A DNA stretch of 64,000 nucleotides. It comes from Priestia aryabhattai. Lineage in GTDB: Bacteria; Bacillota; Bacilli; Bacillales; Bacillaceae_H. The notes below the pieces were generated by a model. The model was given only the letters and a program-made list of their open reading frames with translations. It did not search any database and was not told the DNA's origin. This document shows, piece after piece, positions 16,846-25,526 of the stretch. The stretch is taken from NCBI RefSeq assembly GCF_023715685.1, contig NZ_JAMBOQ010000009.1, positions 1 to 64,000 on the forward strand, written 5' to 3'. The translations under genes and the position numbers were made by a program. Within the stretch, counting starts at the first letter, position 1. Each line of letters opens with the position of its first letter.

Positions 16846-18012
16846 ATGAAGGGACAAGGAAGAGTAAGCTTAAGCATTGGATGGATTACCTTATTCTTAA
16901 TGGGGACTGATTTATTTGTTGTATCCCCATTATTACCATTCATTTCTCAAGCATATAAAATTAGTTCAGCGACGGCTGGATGGATGGTAACTGTCTTTGC
17001 GATTACGTATGCTTTTTCAGCTCCATTCTTTGGGTGGCTCTCAGATAAAAAAGGCAGAAGATCTTTGATTACATTGGGTTTATTACTATTTGCTGCTTCT
17101 AATATCCTAACGGCCTGTGCCCCATCCTTTTTGTGGTTGATTGTTAGCCGTATTTTAGCTGGGTTTTCAGTAGCTTCCATTACCCCTTTAATATACGCTA
17201 TCATTGGAGATATCGCACCACCTAGTCGAAGAGGAACATGGCTTTCAATCGTTGTTTCTGGTCACTTAACAGCCCTTTGGGCTGGAACACCACTCGGTAC
17301 ATTATTGGAGCACTTTCTAGGTTGGCGTTCTGTATTTATTGTAATGGCCACACTCGGAGTTATATTGATGTTTGTAAATTTTAAAGCATGGAAGTCTGTT
17401 CCTAGTAATAAATTAACATCAAATTTATTAAAAGGAAATCTAATGAGAATACTTGGTTCCGTAAGCGTTACTGCCATTTGGGCCATTTCAATGTATACCC
17501 TGTATGTTTATTTAGGTGCAGCTCTACACTTTAATAATGGATTTTCATCGGCAGAAATTGCATTAGCTGTTACTTTTTACGGTATTGGTGCAGTTTTAGG
17601 AAGCCTTTCAAGTGGACAATTAACTGATAAGTTTGGGGAAAGAAGAATTTCTATAAATACATTGATTGTATTGACCCTAATACTCCTTTGTTTAGGCATA
17701 TTTTTCTCATCTGGTGATTGGCTGTATCTCTTTATGTTTATATGGGCTTTAGTTGGATATGCAGGGTTTACATCTTATCAAGCTCGATTAGCCGTTGAGT
17801 ATCCTTTAGAACGAGGAATTGTAATGGCGTGGAATAATACGGCTCTGTATATTGGTATTACCCTCGGGTCAATGCTTGGCGGTTACGTAATATCGAATTG
17901 GGGCTATTCTACTCTTCCATATGCTTGTAGTATTGCTGCCGTTTTAAGTTTTATAATCAGCACCCAAAAAAGACAGGTGTTAAAGGGAAAATCAATTTCT
18001 ATTAATAGATAA
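16846..18012 (+). CDS. MFS drug-efflux-type transporter
   Basis: A 388-residue, 12-segment major facilitator protein. Motif A after the second segment reads GWLSDKKGRRSLITLGLLLF, and the motif C-like stretch is in segment 5. It resembles the arabinose-efflux/Bcr group of proton-driven exporters (GTDLFVVSPLLPFISQAYKI at the start). The ATG follows AGGAGG. It is the only gene between dif-like sites 6 and 7. Substrate unknown. Confidence 0.88.
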   Translation: MKGQGRVSLSIGWITLFLMGTDLFVVSPLLPFISQAYKISSATAGWMVTVFAITYAFSAPFFGWLSDKKGRRSLITLGLLLFAASNILTACAPSFLWLIVSRILAGFSVASITPLIYAIIGDIAPPSRRGTWLSIVVSGHLTALWAGTPLGTLLEHFLGWRSVFIVMATLGVILMFVNFKAWKSVPSNKLTSNLLKGNLMRILGSVSVTAIWAISMYTLYVYLGAALHFNNGFSSAEIALAVTFYGIGAVLGSLSSGQLTDKFGERRISINTLIVLTLILLCLGIFFSSGDWLYLFMFIWALVGYAGFTSYQARLAVEYPLERGIVMAWNNTALYIGITLGSMLGGYVISNWGYSTLPYACSIAAVLSFIISTQKRQVLKGKSISINR

Positions 18013-18039
18013 AAGATCTAATAATCAGATCTTTTTTTA
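18011..18039 (+). terminator. Terminator of the MFS gene
   Basis: AAAAGATCT pairs with AGATCTTTTTTT and overlaps the stop codon. Confidence 0.75.
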
Positions 18040-18058
18040 CTATATTAGATTTCTCTTT

Positions 18059-18086
18059 GATACCTAGAATGGTGAATATGTTAACT
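18059..18086 (+). other. dif-like XerCD site 7
   Basis: XerC-type arm GATACCTAGAA, centre TGGTGA, XerD-type arm ATATGTTAACT, followed by ACAAATGTATGAAGTATA. Confidence 0.7.
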
Positions 18087-18114
18087 ACAAATGTATGAAG
18101 TATATTGTTTAAAA

Positions 18115-18303
18115 CTAACTAATTTTAGATTTTTTATTGAGCTTTTTTGATAAATAAAAACAGACTAATCCAGTACCTAGTACTTTACAGAAAGTAAATA
18201 ATGCATAAGATGGTGCTATTAAAACAATAACGAACAAATATGCACTTATAGCAAATATAAGCCAACTTGTTATAAGTAGAAAACTAGATAAAAACTCCTT
18301 CAT
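18115..18303 (-). CDS. Small membrane protein
   Basis: A 62-residue protein with two hydrophobic segments (FLLITSWLIFAISAYLFVIV and ALFTFCKVLGTGLVCFYL) and a basic tail. The start at 18303 has AAAGG 9 bases upstream; the frame to 18312 touches that site. Function unknown. It is the sole gene between dif-like sites 7 and 8, on the strand opposite to the sites. Confidence 0.6.
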   Translation of the reverse strand: MKEFLSSFLLITSWLIFAISAYLFVIVLIAPSYALFTFCKVLGTGLVCFYLSKKLNKKSKIS

Positions 18304-18378
18304 AGACTTCATCCTTTAGAAAATATTAAAAACTTTATTGCTTTATCATAGTAGATATACTTTTTCATAAGTCCATTT

Positions 18379-18406
18379 ATTTCCGATAATCCGTTTTATG
18401 TTAACT
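18379..18406 (+). other. dif-like XerCD site 8
   Basis: XerC-type arm ATTTCCGATAA, centre TCCGTT, XerD-type arm TTATGTTAACT. The centre is identical to that of the site at 21762. Confidence 0.8.
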
Positions 18407-18522
18407 AATACTGAATAATTAATAATGGTACACATTTTAAAGAAAACCATAATTTATGTTATTATTATAACTTATCAAACACAATTAAGTTATAGAGCAA
18501 GTCAAGTATGGAGTGAATATAG

Positions 18523-18903
18523 TTGAGTAAAATTGTTAAATTTGTTTTAGGATCTCTTATAATTATTATTGTTTTATTAATAATTATATTTATTAACTGG
18601 CAAAATGTATTTAGTGATAATCGACCAATAGCAAATATGAAAGCTATATATCAATTAGAAATTAAAGATAAGCCTATGGCCAAAACGTCAGATGTAGATA
18701 ATAATATCTTATATTTAGTTCCAAAAGGACACTTAGATACATATATTGATATGATGAAGAAAAAAGGATATAAACTTACTGAAAAAGATGTAAACCATAA
18801 TACGCTTATTTTTGAAAAAGGTAAGAACTTTACAAGTATTTCTTATAAAAGATTTGCTCGTAAATATACGATAATTGAGAGTCCATTTCTAAAAGAAGTG
18901 TAA
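18523..18903 (+). CDS. Signal-anchored small protein
   Basis: A 126-residue protein with one N-terminal membrane anchor (FVLGSLIIIIVLLIIIFINW) and an outside domain of about 100 residues (LVPKGHLDTYIDMMKKKGYK, then LTEKDVNHNTLIFEKGKNFT). It starts with TTG after GGAGTG. No family recognised; the outer domain pattern resembles small envelope proteins of Bacillus. It is the only gene between dif-like sites 8 and 9. Confidence 0.65.
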   Translation: MSKIVKFVLGSLIIIIVLLIIIFINWQNVFSDNRPIANMKAIYQLEIKDKPMAKTSDVDNNILYLVPKGHLDTYIDMMKKKGYKLTEKDVNHNTLIFEKGKNFTSISYKRFARKYTIIESPFLKEV

Positions 18904-18910
18904 ATATTAA

Positions 18911-18948
18911 TAAAGCGCTAAGAAACTTTAAGAGTTCTTAGCGCTTTA
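18911..18948 (+). terminator. Terminator
   Basis: TAAAGCGCTAAGAA pairs with TTCTTAGCGCTTTA. Its right arm ends 2 bases before dif-like site 9. Confidence 0.75.
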
Positions 18949-18949
18949 T

Positions 18950-18977
18950 AGTTCTTATAAGGAACATTATGTGAACT
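18950..18977 (+). other. dif-like XerCD site 9
   Basis: XerC-type arm AGTTCTTATAA, centre GGAACA, XerD-type arm TTATGTGAACT. The centre is identical to that of the site at 44566. Confidence 0.8.
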
Positions 18978-19005
18978 ATTACTAAATAGGTAATAATGAA
19001 TAAAT

Positions 19006-19039
19006 AAAAAAGGCGTTGGGATAATCAAACGCCTTTTTT
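19006..19039. terminator. Terminator
   Basis: AAAAAAGGCGTT pairs with AACGCCTTTTTT. It ends the 42-residue gene at 19038 on the reverse strand. Confidence 0.7.
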
Positions 19040-19166
19040 ATTTATTCATTTCTGCAATCCATACCAAAATAGTAACAACCCAACCTATTACTAGTGAAAC
19101 AGGCAAAAAGATTGTAAAAAATACATCCCATTTATCTGGAGGGCCTGATTGATTTTTCTTGTTCAT
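19038..19166 (-). CDS. 42-residue membrane protein
   Basis: MNKKNQSGPPDKWDVFFTIF then LPVSLVIGWVVTILVWIAEM, ending NK. One membrane segment follows a short polar N-terminus. The start has AAAGGA 8 bases upstream. It is the only gene in the 317-bp interval between dif-like sites 9 and 10, making this one of the smallest cassettes. Function unknown. Confidence 0.6.
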   Translation of the reverse strand: MNKKNQSGPPDKWDVFFTIFLPVSLVIGWVVTILVWIAEMNK

Positions 19167-19293
19167 ATAATCGTCCTTTTGTTGTTTAGTTTCGCTAAGA
19201 AGTAATGTTTTTTTCTAAGGTTCCTAGTTATGTATTTGTATATATTTCCCTTTAATTCTATCAAAAGGGATTAAGAAAGTATACATTAATGCT

Positions 19294-19321
19294 GCTTCTT
19301 ATACTAGGTTTTATGTTAACT
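19294..19321 (+). other. dif-like XerCD site 10
   Basis: XerC-type arm GCTTCTTATAC, centre TAGGTT, XerD-type arm TTATGTTAACT. It is the last of the same-orientation series. Confidence 0.75.
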
Positions 19322-19359
19322 AGAAACGTACGGAATATAAATAAAAAAGACTTTAAGCC

Positions 19360-19551
19360 TTAAGAAATATATTTAAGGCTTAAAGCAAAGTAAATAGTAA
19401 ATGAAATGACTAAGTAGCAACTGATAATCCCTATTCTTACAGGTTTAGAATACCCTTTTAGCCAGCCCCATCTTTTATCGTCGTAATCGAAAATAAAATA
19501 GTCTGCAACGACCGACAAAATAATAATGATACCTACTATTAGCAAACTCAT
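19360..19551 (-). CDS. 63-residue membrane protein
   Basis: Two hydrophobic segments (LLIVGIIIILSVVADYFIF and IGIISCYLVISFTIYFALSL) flank a charged loop with DYDDKRWGWLKGY. The ATG follows GGGGGAT. A hairpin of CTTTAAGCCTT and AAGGCTTAAAG at about 19350-19385 overlaps its 3' end and may terminate it. Function unknown; it lies just right of dif-like site 10. Confidence 0.6.
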   Translation of the reverse strand: MSLLIVGIIIILSVVADYFIFDYDDKRWGWLKGYSKPVRIGIISCYLVISFTIYFALSLKYIS

Positions 19552-19667
19552 TTTTATCCCCCATTTACGTGTTTATTAAATAATATACCAAAATTAACAA
19601 TAAATAACAAAGTATCACCTGAAATATCTGCTATATTAATTTCAAATACACATAAACAAAAAGAACC

Positions 19668-19908
19668 CTTTGCCCATGTAGGCAAAGGATTTTCAAATTT
19701 ATTGGAATAGGGGGGATACGTTATTAGTCTGGCCAGATTTGTAGATTCATATACATATAACTTTAAAAATAAATGTTATGATCGACGCTACTTAAGAAAA
19801 TCAATCTCTTTCTTTTACCTACGTTTCAAGATTCGTTGAGTAAATATTAAAGTACTTCGTATATTATTAAAGTTTTACTATTTACTCTAAGTGACGACAA
19901 ATCGAACA
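19668..19908 (+). repeat. Long inverted repeat, left copy
   Basis: Begins with a CCTTTGCCCATGTAGGCAAAGG hairpin, passes through ACGTTATTAGTCTGG and GATTTGTAGATTCATATAC, and ends CTAAGTGACGACAAAT. The reverse complement of 28464-28706 matches it nearly throughout, so the two copies face each other across about 9 kb. Confidence 0.85.
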
Positions 19909-20226
19909 TTTTTCTACAAGATAGATAAAAGATAAAATTATTTTTAATAAAGTAGGTTTGCACTTTTACTTCTATATAGGATAAAATAAAGAAGTAACAA
20001 TTATAAAAAATAAATTTAAATATGTACTTATCTATAAAGATGTTTGATATTTAATTAGTATCTTTGATGATTTTGACATCGTGATAAACATTACTATTAT
20101 TATCTAAAGGTTCTTTATGGTCTATATACATATGCATACATACTTAATCTTTAATAGAGAAGAAAATACCTTAATACCAGAAAGAGGTAGGAATAAGAAG
20201 ACATGATCCGTGAAAGGAGAGGTTTT
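19909..20226. other. Upstream region of the recombinase
   Basis: No gene. The tract TTTTTAATAAAGTA near 19941-19954 recurs after another GACGACAAAT copy at 46590-46655. Confidence 0.4.
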
Positions 20227-21375
20227 ATGCAAGATTTTTCTTTGGTGAATATAGGAACAGAAGTAAGGGAGAGAAAAGGGGATTTTCACAAAGTCGTTTC
20301 GTTGATGCTGGATACTACGTATTATGATTCCTTAGAAGAAAGAAATGAGCATCACCAACGAAAAGACGAAGACATGTTCAGCGATTTTACAGATGAAGAA
20401 ATGATGTACTACTACGTCCATCAACGAAAGCATATTCGAAAGGATCGAGGACGAAAAGAAAATACAAAGACCGAATACTTACGGATCTTATTGCAGTTTT
20501 ATCAGTATGCGGCAGAAAGTGAGTCGTTCTTACGACAAGATGTAGACAATTATATAGAAGAAACGATTTTTAAAAATCTAAGGCCTTGGCATATACGGAA
20601 CTACCAGGCATATTTAAGCACCGCATTATTAGGGAAGGGTGGTAAACCTTATTCACCGGCAACCTTAGATGCCAAAATGACAATTTTAAAGAGTTTTATG
20701 AAGTGGTTACATGACACTAGATATATTCAGTATCCGTTACATAAAGAAATCTTAAGCACATCATTATCCGAACAAGAAATTCCAAATCGTGATTTTTATT
20801 ATCATGAAGTCAAGCAGCTCCTAGACTATTATAAAGATCATCCTATCAACCATGGATTGTTAACCATGTTGGCCATGACAGGACTTCGTGTACAAGAAAT
20901 AGCCAATGCTTCGTGGGGAGATGTGTATCTAGACAGTTTAAGTGGACATTATCGGTTAAGAGGAGTCGGTAAGGGGGGAAAGAAATTTGATAAGTTACTT
21001 CATCCATCTTTATATGAACGAATCCTTGCCTTTAGAGCACGACGTCATGTCAGCACGGCATTAAACACAAGTGATCAAGGGCCATTATTTCCGGCCAAAG
21101 ACGGAGGATATTATCAATATAAAAACTTAAGTAATTATATTGTGCGTATTATTGAACGAACGAAGCTACCTTTTGTGAAAGAACGGACTGACAAGATTAC
21201 GCCCCATTATTTTCGGCACTTTTACGCAATTTACAGTAGGCAGCAGGGAGCTGACATCTTTCTCATTCAAAAAGAATTGGGGCACAGCGACCGTAAGACA
21301 ACAGAGCGTTATCTCGAGAAGGTTTTGCAGCGAGAACAAGAAATTGGGCTGATGTGGAAGGAACAAGATTTTTAA
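20227..21375 (+). CDS. Phage-type tyrosine recombinase/integrase
   Basis: A 382-residue protein. Residues ~60-190 form a SAM-like core-binding domain; ~215-380 is the catalytic domain with TGLRVQEIA (Arg I), GVGKGGKKFD (Lys), HYFRHFYAIY (His-x-x-Arg), LGHSDRKTTERYL (His and nucleophile Tyr). All catalytic residues are present. ATG 20227 follows AAAGGAGAGG at 7 bases. The chain is longer than XerC/D (~300). It sits just inside the left long inverted repeat, so it may act on that repeat or resolve plasmid multimers; which site it uses is unknown. Confidence 0.88.
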   Translation: MQDFSLVNIGTEVRERKGDFHKVVSLMLDTTYYDSLEERNEHHQRKDEDMFSDFTDEEMMYYYVHQRKHIRKDRGRKENTKTEYLRILLQFYQYAAESESFLRQDVDNYIEETIFKNLRPWHIRNYQAYLSTALLGKGGKPYSPATLDAKMTILKSFMKWLHDTRYIQYPLHKEILSTSLSEQEIPNRDFYYHEVKQLLDYYKDHPINHGLLTMLAMTGLRVQEIANASWGDVYLDSLSGHYRLRGVGKGGKKFDKLLHPSLYERILAFRARRHVSTALNTSDQGPLFPAKDGGYYQYKNLSNYIVRIIERTKLPFVKERTDKITPHYFRHFYAIYSRQQGADIFLIQKELGHSDRKTTERYLEKVLQREQEIGLMWKEQDF

Positions 21376-21430
21376 CCATTACTGTATATCACCGTCTTTG
21401 CGTTTGAGATACACTTTTATAGAAAGAATA

Positions 21431-21476
21431 AAAAAGAGCCTGCTTGATATAAACAATCAAACAGGCTTTATTTTTT
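21431..21476. terminator. Terminator
   Basis: AAAGAGCCTGCTTGAT pairs with ATCAAACAGGCTTTATTTTTT after the recombinase gene. Confidence 0.7.
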
Positions 21477-21663
21477 CGTTAAAATCCTTTTCATTGACTT
21501 CCCACACATCATATTCTTCACCAAATTTATCTTTGATGTCCATAGCTATTAAATCGGATAGAATCTCATAATTATTTCTTATAGATTCATCTACTATATC
21601 TTCATTAAGCTCACCTTTAACGGTATTCCATCTAATAAACCTTTCACCATTGAACTTACGATG
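21457..21663 (-). pseudogene. Truncated gene of unknown function
   Basis: A coding-looking frame reads KFNGERFIRWNTVKGELNED, IVDESIRNNYEILSDLIAMD, IKDKFGEEYDVWEVNEKDFN to a stop inside the terminator. Upstream, in-frame TAG appears and no start codon exists, so the N-terminus is lost. Family not recognised. Confidence 0.45.
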
Positions 21664-21761
21664 TAAAAATACCTAGTTCTGAATTTATCTCTTTTGCTGT
21701 TTTTTATATAACTCCCTTTTAAATCTTAATAAATCTCAATTGGATTATCACTTATAAAATT

Positions 21762-21789
21762 CATTTACATAAAACGGATTACAAAAAGT
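21762..21789 (-). other. dif-like XerCD site 11 (degenerate)
   Basis: Reverse strand: XerC-type arm ACTTTTTGTAA, centre TCCGTT, XerD-type arm TTATGTAAATG. The arms are weak, but the centre equals that of site 8. Confidence 0.45.
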
Positions 21790-21842
21790 AATTCATTCTC
21801 AAAACAATGCAACTTAAGCATCATAATGGATTATTAAACTGA

Positions 21843-22708
21843 TTACTGCTGAAGTAGCTTCTTAATTATTTCTTCTGGAATTCCTGTTAATCCTGCTATT
21901 TCAGTAGGATTCATTCCTTTTTCAGTCATACTCAATACCACTGTTCTCCGAGCTTTTGTCTCTCCTTGGTTTTCTGCTCTTCTTAACGCGGATTTTTCAT
22001 CTAACAATGCTTTTCGTCGGGCTTCATATGCTAGTATGACTTCGGGATCCTGACTTACACGTTCCCATTCATCCATTGCTTTTTTTAATACTTGATCTTC
22101 TTGCATCGCAATCTCCTCCAATACATGAGTGATTTCTTCATCTTCGGATGCTTCAAGTAGTAATAACCATCGTACGAGTTGATCCTCTCGAAGGTCAACC
22201 TCTTTGTTACGTCACTTAATCAATAGCTTAGGTAGCTCCATGAAATGGATTTCGAGCATATCTGTTAAGAGTACTTTTTGTTCTCTTTCATATAATTGAA
22301 AGATCGAATGATAATCATGGATATGAGATAAGTAACGGAAGTTTACAATGTTAATGGTAATCGTTTTACACAGTTCTCCGTAATCCATGCCCTCTTTCAT
22401 TTGACTACTATACATTTTAGACCAGTAATAGAGTGTTCTCTTTTCCATGTCATGTTTATTATTGAGCTGAATCTCGATATTTACTCGGCTTCCATTCTCA
22501 AGTTGTGCATGTACATCTAAAATAGATCGCTTATCTTCTTGATTTTCTTTATTAAAATGGGGATCCAATAACTGAACCTTATGGATTTTTTTCTCATGTG
22601 GAAAACGGAGAGCAGCATTTAAAAAGGCAGCTAAAATTGATTCATTTCCATGTGTCCCAAAAAGAGACTTGAAAGCAAAATCAACACGTAAATCTAATTG
22701 GAAGTAAC
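21843..22708 (-). pseudogene. Rpn family recombination-promoting nuclease, inactivated
   Basis: The frame begins FQLDLRVDFAFKSLFGTHGN with no start codon, continues LDVHAQLENGSRVNIEIQLN (the PD-(D/E)xK core with D and E-x-Q), and runs into TGA at 22212 where WRN- or WHN-type sequence is expected (LLIK-stop-RNKEVDLREDQ). The same frame then continues to 21843 through ALRRAENQGETKARRTVVLS. A TGG to TGA change plus loss of the N-terminus make it a pseudogene of the Rpn/YhgA-like transposase family. Confidence 0.75.
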
Positions 22709-22739
22709 ATGACTACAGCGAATCTGTTTATGTTACTTC
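22701..22739. repeat. Short inverted repeat at the rpn breakpoint
   Basis: GAAGTAACAT pairs with ATGTTACTTC across 19 bases. It lies exactly where the rpn reading frame is cut and may mark the recombination point. Confidence 0.5.
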
Positions 22740-22907
22740 ACTACAAATGAATAATATAGTTATAAATGATAGCTTAGTGATGAGAAAGACGCCATTATCC
22801 TTCTACTCTATAGAATCGTTATCGATACTGCTACCGTCAATGATAACGCTAGGCGATTTTAAGTGTGATCAATAAGGAGATTTAAAGTGATTTATCAGTA
22901 TGTAAAC

Positions 22908-22932
22908 AAAAAAGCGACCTTATTGGTCGCCG
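22908..22932. terminator. Terminator
   Basis: GCGACC pairs with GGTCGC beside an A run (T run on the reverse strand), ending the gene at 22938. Confidence 0.55.
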
Positions 22933-22937
22933 TGATA

Positions 22938-23258
22938 CTACTCGCTATCCCCGAATAAATTAAGAGAAAGTTGCTCGGATCTTTTCCTATGGTAATAAGC
23001 GTTTTTAACTCGTTTTACTCGCTCTCTATTTTTAACGTAATAATCTCGGTCGCGAACAGAAACGCAAACTCTGCAGTATGGCCCAAGTTGACCGAATCCA
23101 TCGCTTTTATAATGATAGTTCTTTGCGTGTTTTAATTCACGGCATTTACGGCAAGTCTTAGCGACAACTTGGCTGTCAGCGTCTGTAAAGTATACGAATC
23201 CTCTCGGCTTTGTTCTTTCGACATATTCCTGCGCCAGTAGTTCTTCTCGTAAGCTCAT
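22938..23258 (-). CDS. Zinc-finger protein, phage-like
   Basis: A 106-residue protein with four cysteines (CRKCRELKHAKNYHYKSDGF then YCRVCVSVRDRDYY) as a CxxC-x24-CxxC zinc site, followed by a basic region (KNRERVKRVKNAYYHRKRSE). This pattern is common in small phage proteins and HNH relatives, but the HNH His residues are not convincing. GC-richer codons than its neighbours suggest phage origin. The start follows GAGGTGAGC. Confidence 0.6.
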   Translation of the reverse strand: MSLREELLAQEYVERTKPRGFVYFTDADSQVVAKTCRKCRELKHAKNYHYKSDGFGQLGPYCRVCVSVRDRDYYVKNRERVKRVKNAYYHRKRSEQLSLNLFGDSE

Positions 23259-23290
23259 ATTCGCTCACCTCCTCGGTTGCCATGGTATTG

Positions 23291-23483
23291 CTACTGATTC
23301 TCTTTTATTATACGAATTAATTCCTTTCGATACCAGTCCGCAAATACATCGCCTTCTTCGCGTATAACAGTTTCGTCTCCTGCAGACGATTGGATTGACC
23401 CGACTTTATCTAAGCCGATCAACTCCTCTAACTCTTCCGTTATTAAATTTTCTAAACTGCCTCTCCAATTGTCATCTCCGGAG
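23291..23483 (-). pseudogene. C-terminal fragment of a phage-like gene
   Basis: The frame DSGDDNWRGSLENLITEELE, then ELIGLDKVGSIQSSAGDETV, ends FADWYRKELIRIIKENQ. In-frame TAA precedes it and there is no start codon. It is upstream of and in line with the zinc-finger gene, with similar codon use. Family unknown. Confidence 0.45.
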
Positions 23484-23507
23484 TCTTATAACGATGTAAG
23501 GCGAAGA

Positions 23508-23639
23508 AAGTTTCACACAGGAAAGTGCGCGACCTATAATATAACGTCTGCAAGAGAAACGAAAACAGTAGACCAAATGACCGTGCGGGAATTACGCGAG
23601 GTAAAAAAGGCGATCAGCCCTGAAGGATCGACCATCTAA
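23508..23639 (+). pseudogene. C-terminal fragment, phage-regulator-like
   Basis: The frame KFHTGKCATYNITSARETKT then VDQMTVRELREVKKAISPEG ends TI. The MTVRELREVKKA string is typical of the end of phage antirepressor-type proteins. No start or upstream domain remains. Confidence 0.35.
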
Positions 23640-24269
23640 TTATACATTTACGAACAGTTGTTCCATATAAGAAATCTATCATTTTTATCGTTCGTTTAAG
23701 TTTTTAAAAAAATTGTGAACGTACTCTAAAACACACACATTTTTACGAACGTTTTTGATGAAATAACAGAGATAAATGTATAAAAAGGTACGGAAAATGG
23801 AAAGAAGAAAAGGTTCTATTTGTCGCCATTAAGAGTAAATAATAAAACCGTTATTTTTATAAGTTAGTTTATTGATTTACTTCTTTACATGAAATACGTT
23901 AATTTTTTATTTTTAATAAAGTTTATTTTACCAAAACCGCATTAACATTAAATACTTTTGATTTTTTTTGTTCAGCTATCATTAATATAACAATTTCTTA
24001 AAAGGGGAGTAGAAGAGAGATTGCTATATGATAAGAAGTGAAAATCGACATTCGTGGTTAATAAGTATAGTTAATAAAACATTGATCTTCAAAAGTTAGT
24101 TTTTATCTTTTCTTATCTAATTGAAGACATATGAAAAATATCTAAAAGGACATAGGGGCGTAATCATCATATTATTCTATGGCTCACTTCATCTATCAAC
24201 CTTGCATAAAAAGAATAAAAAAGGGAATACTGTTTGTAAAAGAGAAAAAGCTAAAGGAGTTGACGTTTT
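23640..24269. other. Gene-free stretch with dispersed repeats
   Basis: Contains the diverged copy of the 3.1-kb repeat (about 23685-23755) and a copy of the dispersed R2 repeat (TTTGTCGCCATTAAGAGTAA at 23819-23838, then ATAATAAAACC). I see no gene before the IDEAL gene. Confidence 0.5.
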
Positions 24270-24467
24270 ATGGAAAATAATGTGCTTAACGAAATGGATC
24301 GAGTTGTTCCAAGTTTACAAGATGAAATGTTGGCTGAATTGTTTTTGGATCAAGTTATAAAGGACTTTAAAAAAAGGAAAATCCTTAAGGAAATTGATCA
24401 TTCCTTAAAAAATAAAGATAAAGAAGCTTTTTTACACTTAACTGAAAAACTTAAATCTGAATCTTAA
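24270..24467 (+). CDS. IDEAL-domain protein
   Basis: A 65-residue protein. Residues ~20-60 ([20 protein letters not shown] then [20 protein letters not shown]) match the IDEAL domain, a helical motif found in ComK-inhibitor-associated and other Bacillus proteins. The start follows AAAGGAG with 10 bases spacing. The family probably binds proteins; the partner is unknown. Confidence 0.8.
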   Translation: MENNVLNEMDRVVPSLQDEMLAELFLDQVIKDFKKRKILKEIDHSLKNKDKEAFLHLTEKLKSES

Positions 24468-24504
24468 TACAAACAATATAATATAGAAGAAACTTGTCAA
24501 AAAG

Positions 24505-24533
24505 AAGCCTTTGCCATTACAGGAAAAGGCTTT
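24505..24533 (+). terminator. Terminator
   Basis: AAGCCTTT pairs with AAAGGCTT, followed by TTCAATTT, after the IDEAL gene. Confidence 0.6.
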
Positions 24534-24585
24534 TCAATTTAAAAGGATTTTAATAAAAACAAACTTCTTATGCTAACAGTAGAAA

Positions 24586-24804
24586 TTAACTAGTTTTTTC
24601 AAAAAAATCAGCTACAAAGATAGGTAGTGTTAGATCGTCAAGATTAAAGGCATTTTTAATCTTATTCTCAAGATCCTTTGTTACTCTTCTTTTCCCAACT
24701 TCAACTAAAGCAATTAGTGAAAAACTACAATTAACTGCTTTGGCAAAATCACGTTGATTCATGTTGTAACTTTTTCTTATTAGTTTAACGAGATCTTTAT
24801 CCAT
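24586..24804 (-). CDS. Small XRE-family regulator
   Basis: A 72-residue single helix-turn-helix protein (LVKLIRKSYNMNQRDFAKAV, NCSFSLIALVEVGKRRVTKD). I chose the ATG at 24804 because GGGAG lies just upstream; the longer frame to 24870 lacks a site. Small XRE proteins often regulate themselves or neighbours; the target is not evident. Confidence 0.75.
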   Translation of the reverse strand: MDKDLVKLIRKSYNMNQRDFAKAVNCSFSLIALVEVGKRRVTKDLENKIKNAFNLDDLTLPIFVADFFEKTS

Positions 24805-24994
24805 TCGCTCCCACTCCACATTTAAACTAGTTGGGTCTCCCTTTTCTGATAAAAAGAAAAGCCAACACATGCTAGTTCAGCTTCTTTCTATTAAGAAAAG
24901 TTAAATCAATCATTCTATCTTCTATTTATTAAAGTACAACCTGAAGAAAATTGTTATGCTCTTATAAAAGACCATTTAGAAACTATATGAAAGT

Positions 24995-25414
24995 TTATTT
25001 TACAATGATAACTGGGCAGTCAGCAGAATGTGCAACTTTATGGCTTGCGCTTCCCAGCAACGCTTCTTTTATCATACCTTTTCCCGTGTTCCCTACTATA
25101 ATTACATCGTAACCTTCTTTCTCGGCATACGATGTAATTATAGTTGAAGGATCTCCATAAAAAGCATGCACGTCATACTCAACGTTTGATTCAGAAAGAA
25201 ATTGAACAACTGAAGATAAAAGCTGTTGATCTTCGTCATCAATTAATTTATCTAGATCAATATTAAGAACGGGTTCCTGTAGGGGAAGTTCTTGATTAAT
25301 ATGTACGACTGTTATTCGTTCTGATCCCATCGTTTTGGCTAGTCCTGCTCCGTGTTTCAGGGCAGAAACAGAGGACTTTGAACTATCAAATGCTACTAAA
25401 ATTTTTTTATACAT
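24995..25414 (-). CDS. Universal stress protein A family protein
   Basis: A 140-residue UspA domain: KKILVAFDSSKSSVSALKHG at the start, and the ATP-binding loop GNTGKGMIKEALLGSASHKV (G-x2-G-x9-GS) at ~112-131, then CPVIIVK. It is likely a nucleotide-binding dimer linked to stress survival. ATG 25414 follows AAAGGAG. The truncated MFS gene lies 113 bases upstream on the same strand, as in many Bacillus chromosomes, so the pair was probably copied from a chromosome. Confidence 0.9.
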   Translation of the reverse strand: MYKKILVAFDSSKSSVSALKHGAGLAKTMGSERITVVHINQELPLQEPVLNIDLDKLIDDEDQQLLSSVVQFLSESNVEYDVHAFYGDPSTIITSYAEKEGYDVIIVGNTGKGMIKEALLGSASHKVAHSADCPVIIVK

Positions 25415-25526
25415 ACGAGGATCTCCTTTCAAGGTGAAACTTTTCTCTTAATTGTTAGTAAAAGGGTATTTATTTTTAAATGCCCTTTAAATTTGGAGAG
25501 TTGCATTCATCTGCTTGTTAAGTTTT

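Noticed and set aside
22701..22739. Another dif-like site (TTATGTTACTT)
   Set aside because: The two arms are a plain inverted repeat with a 19-base gap and do not fit 11-6-11.
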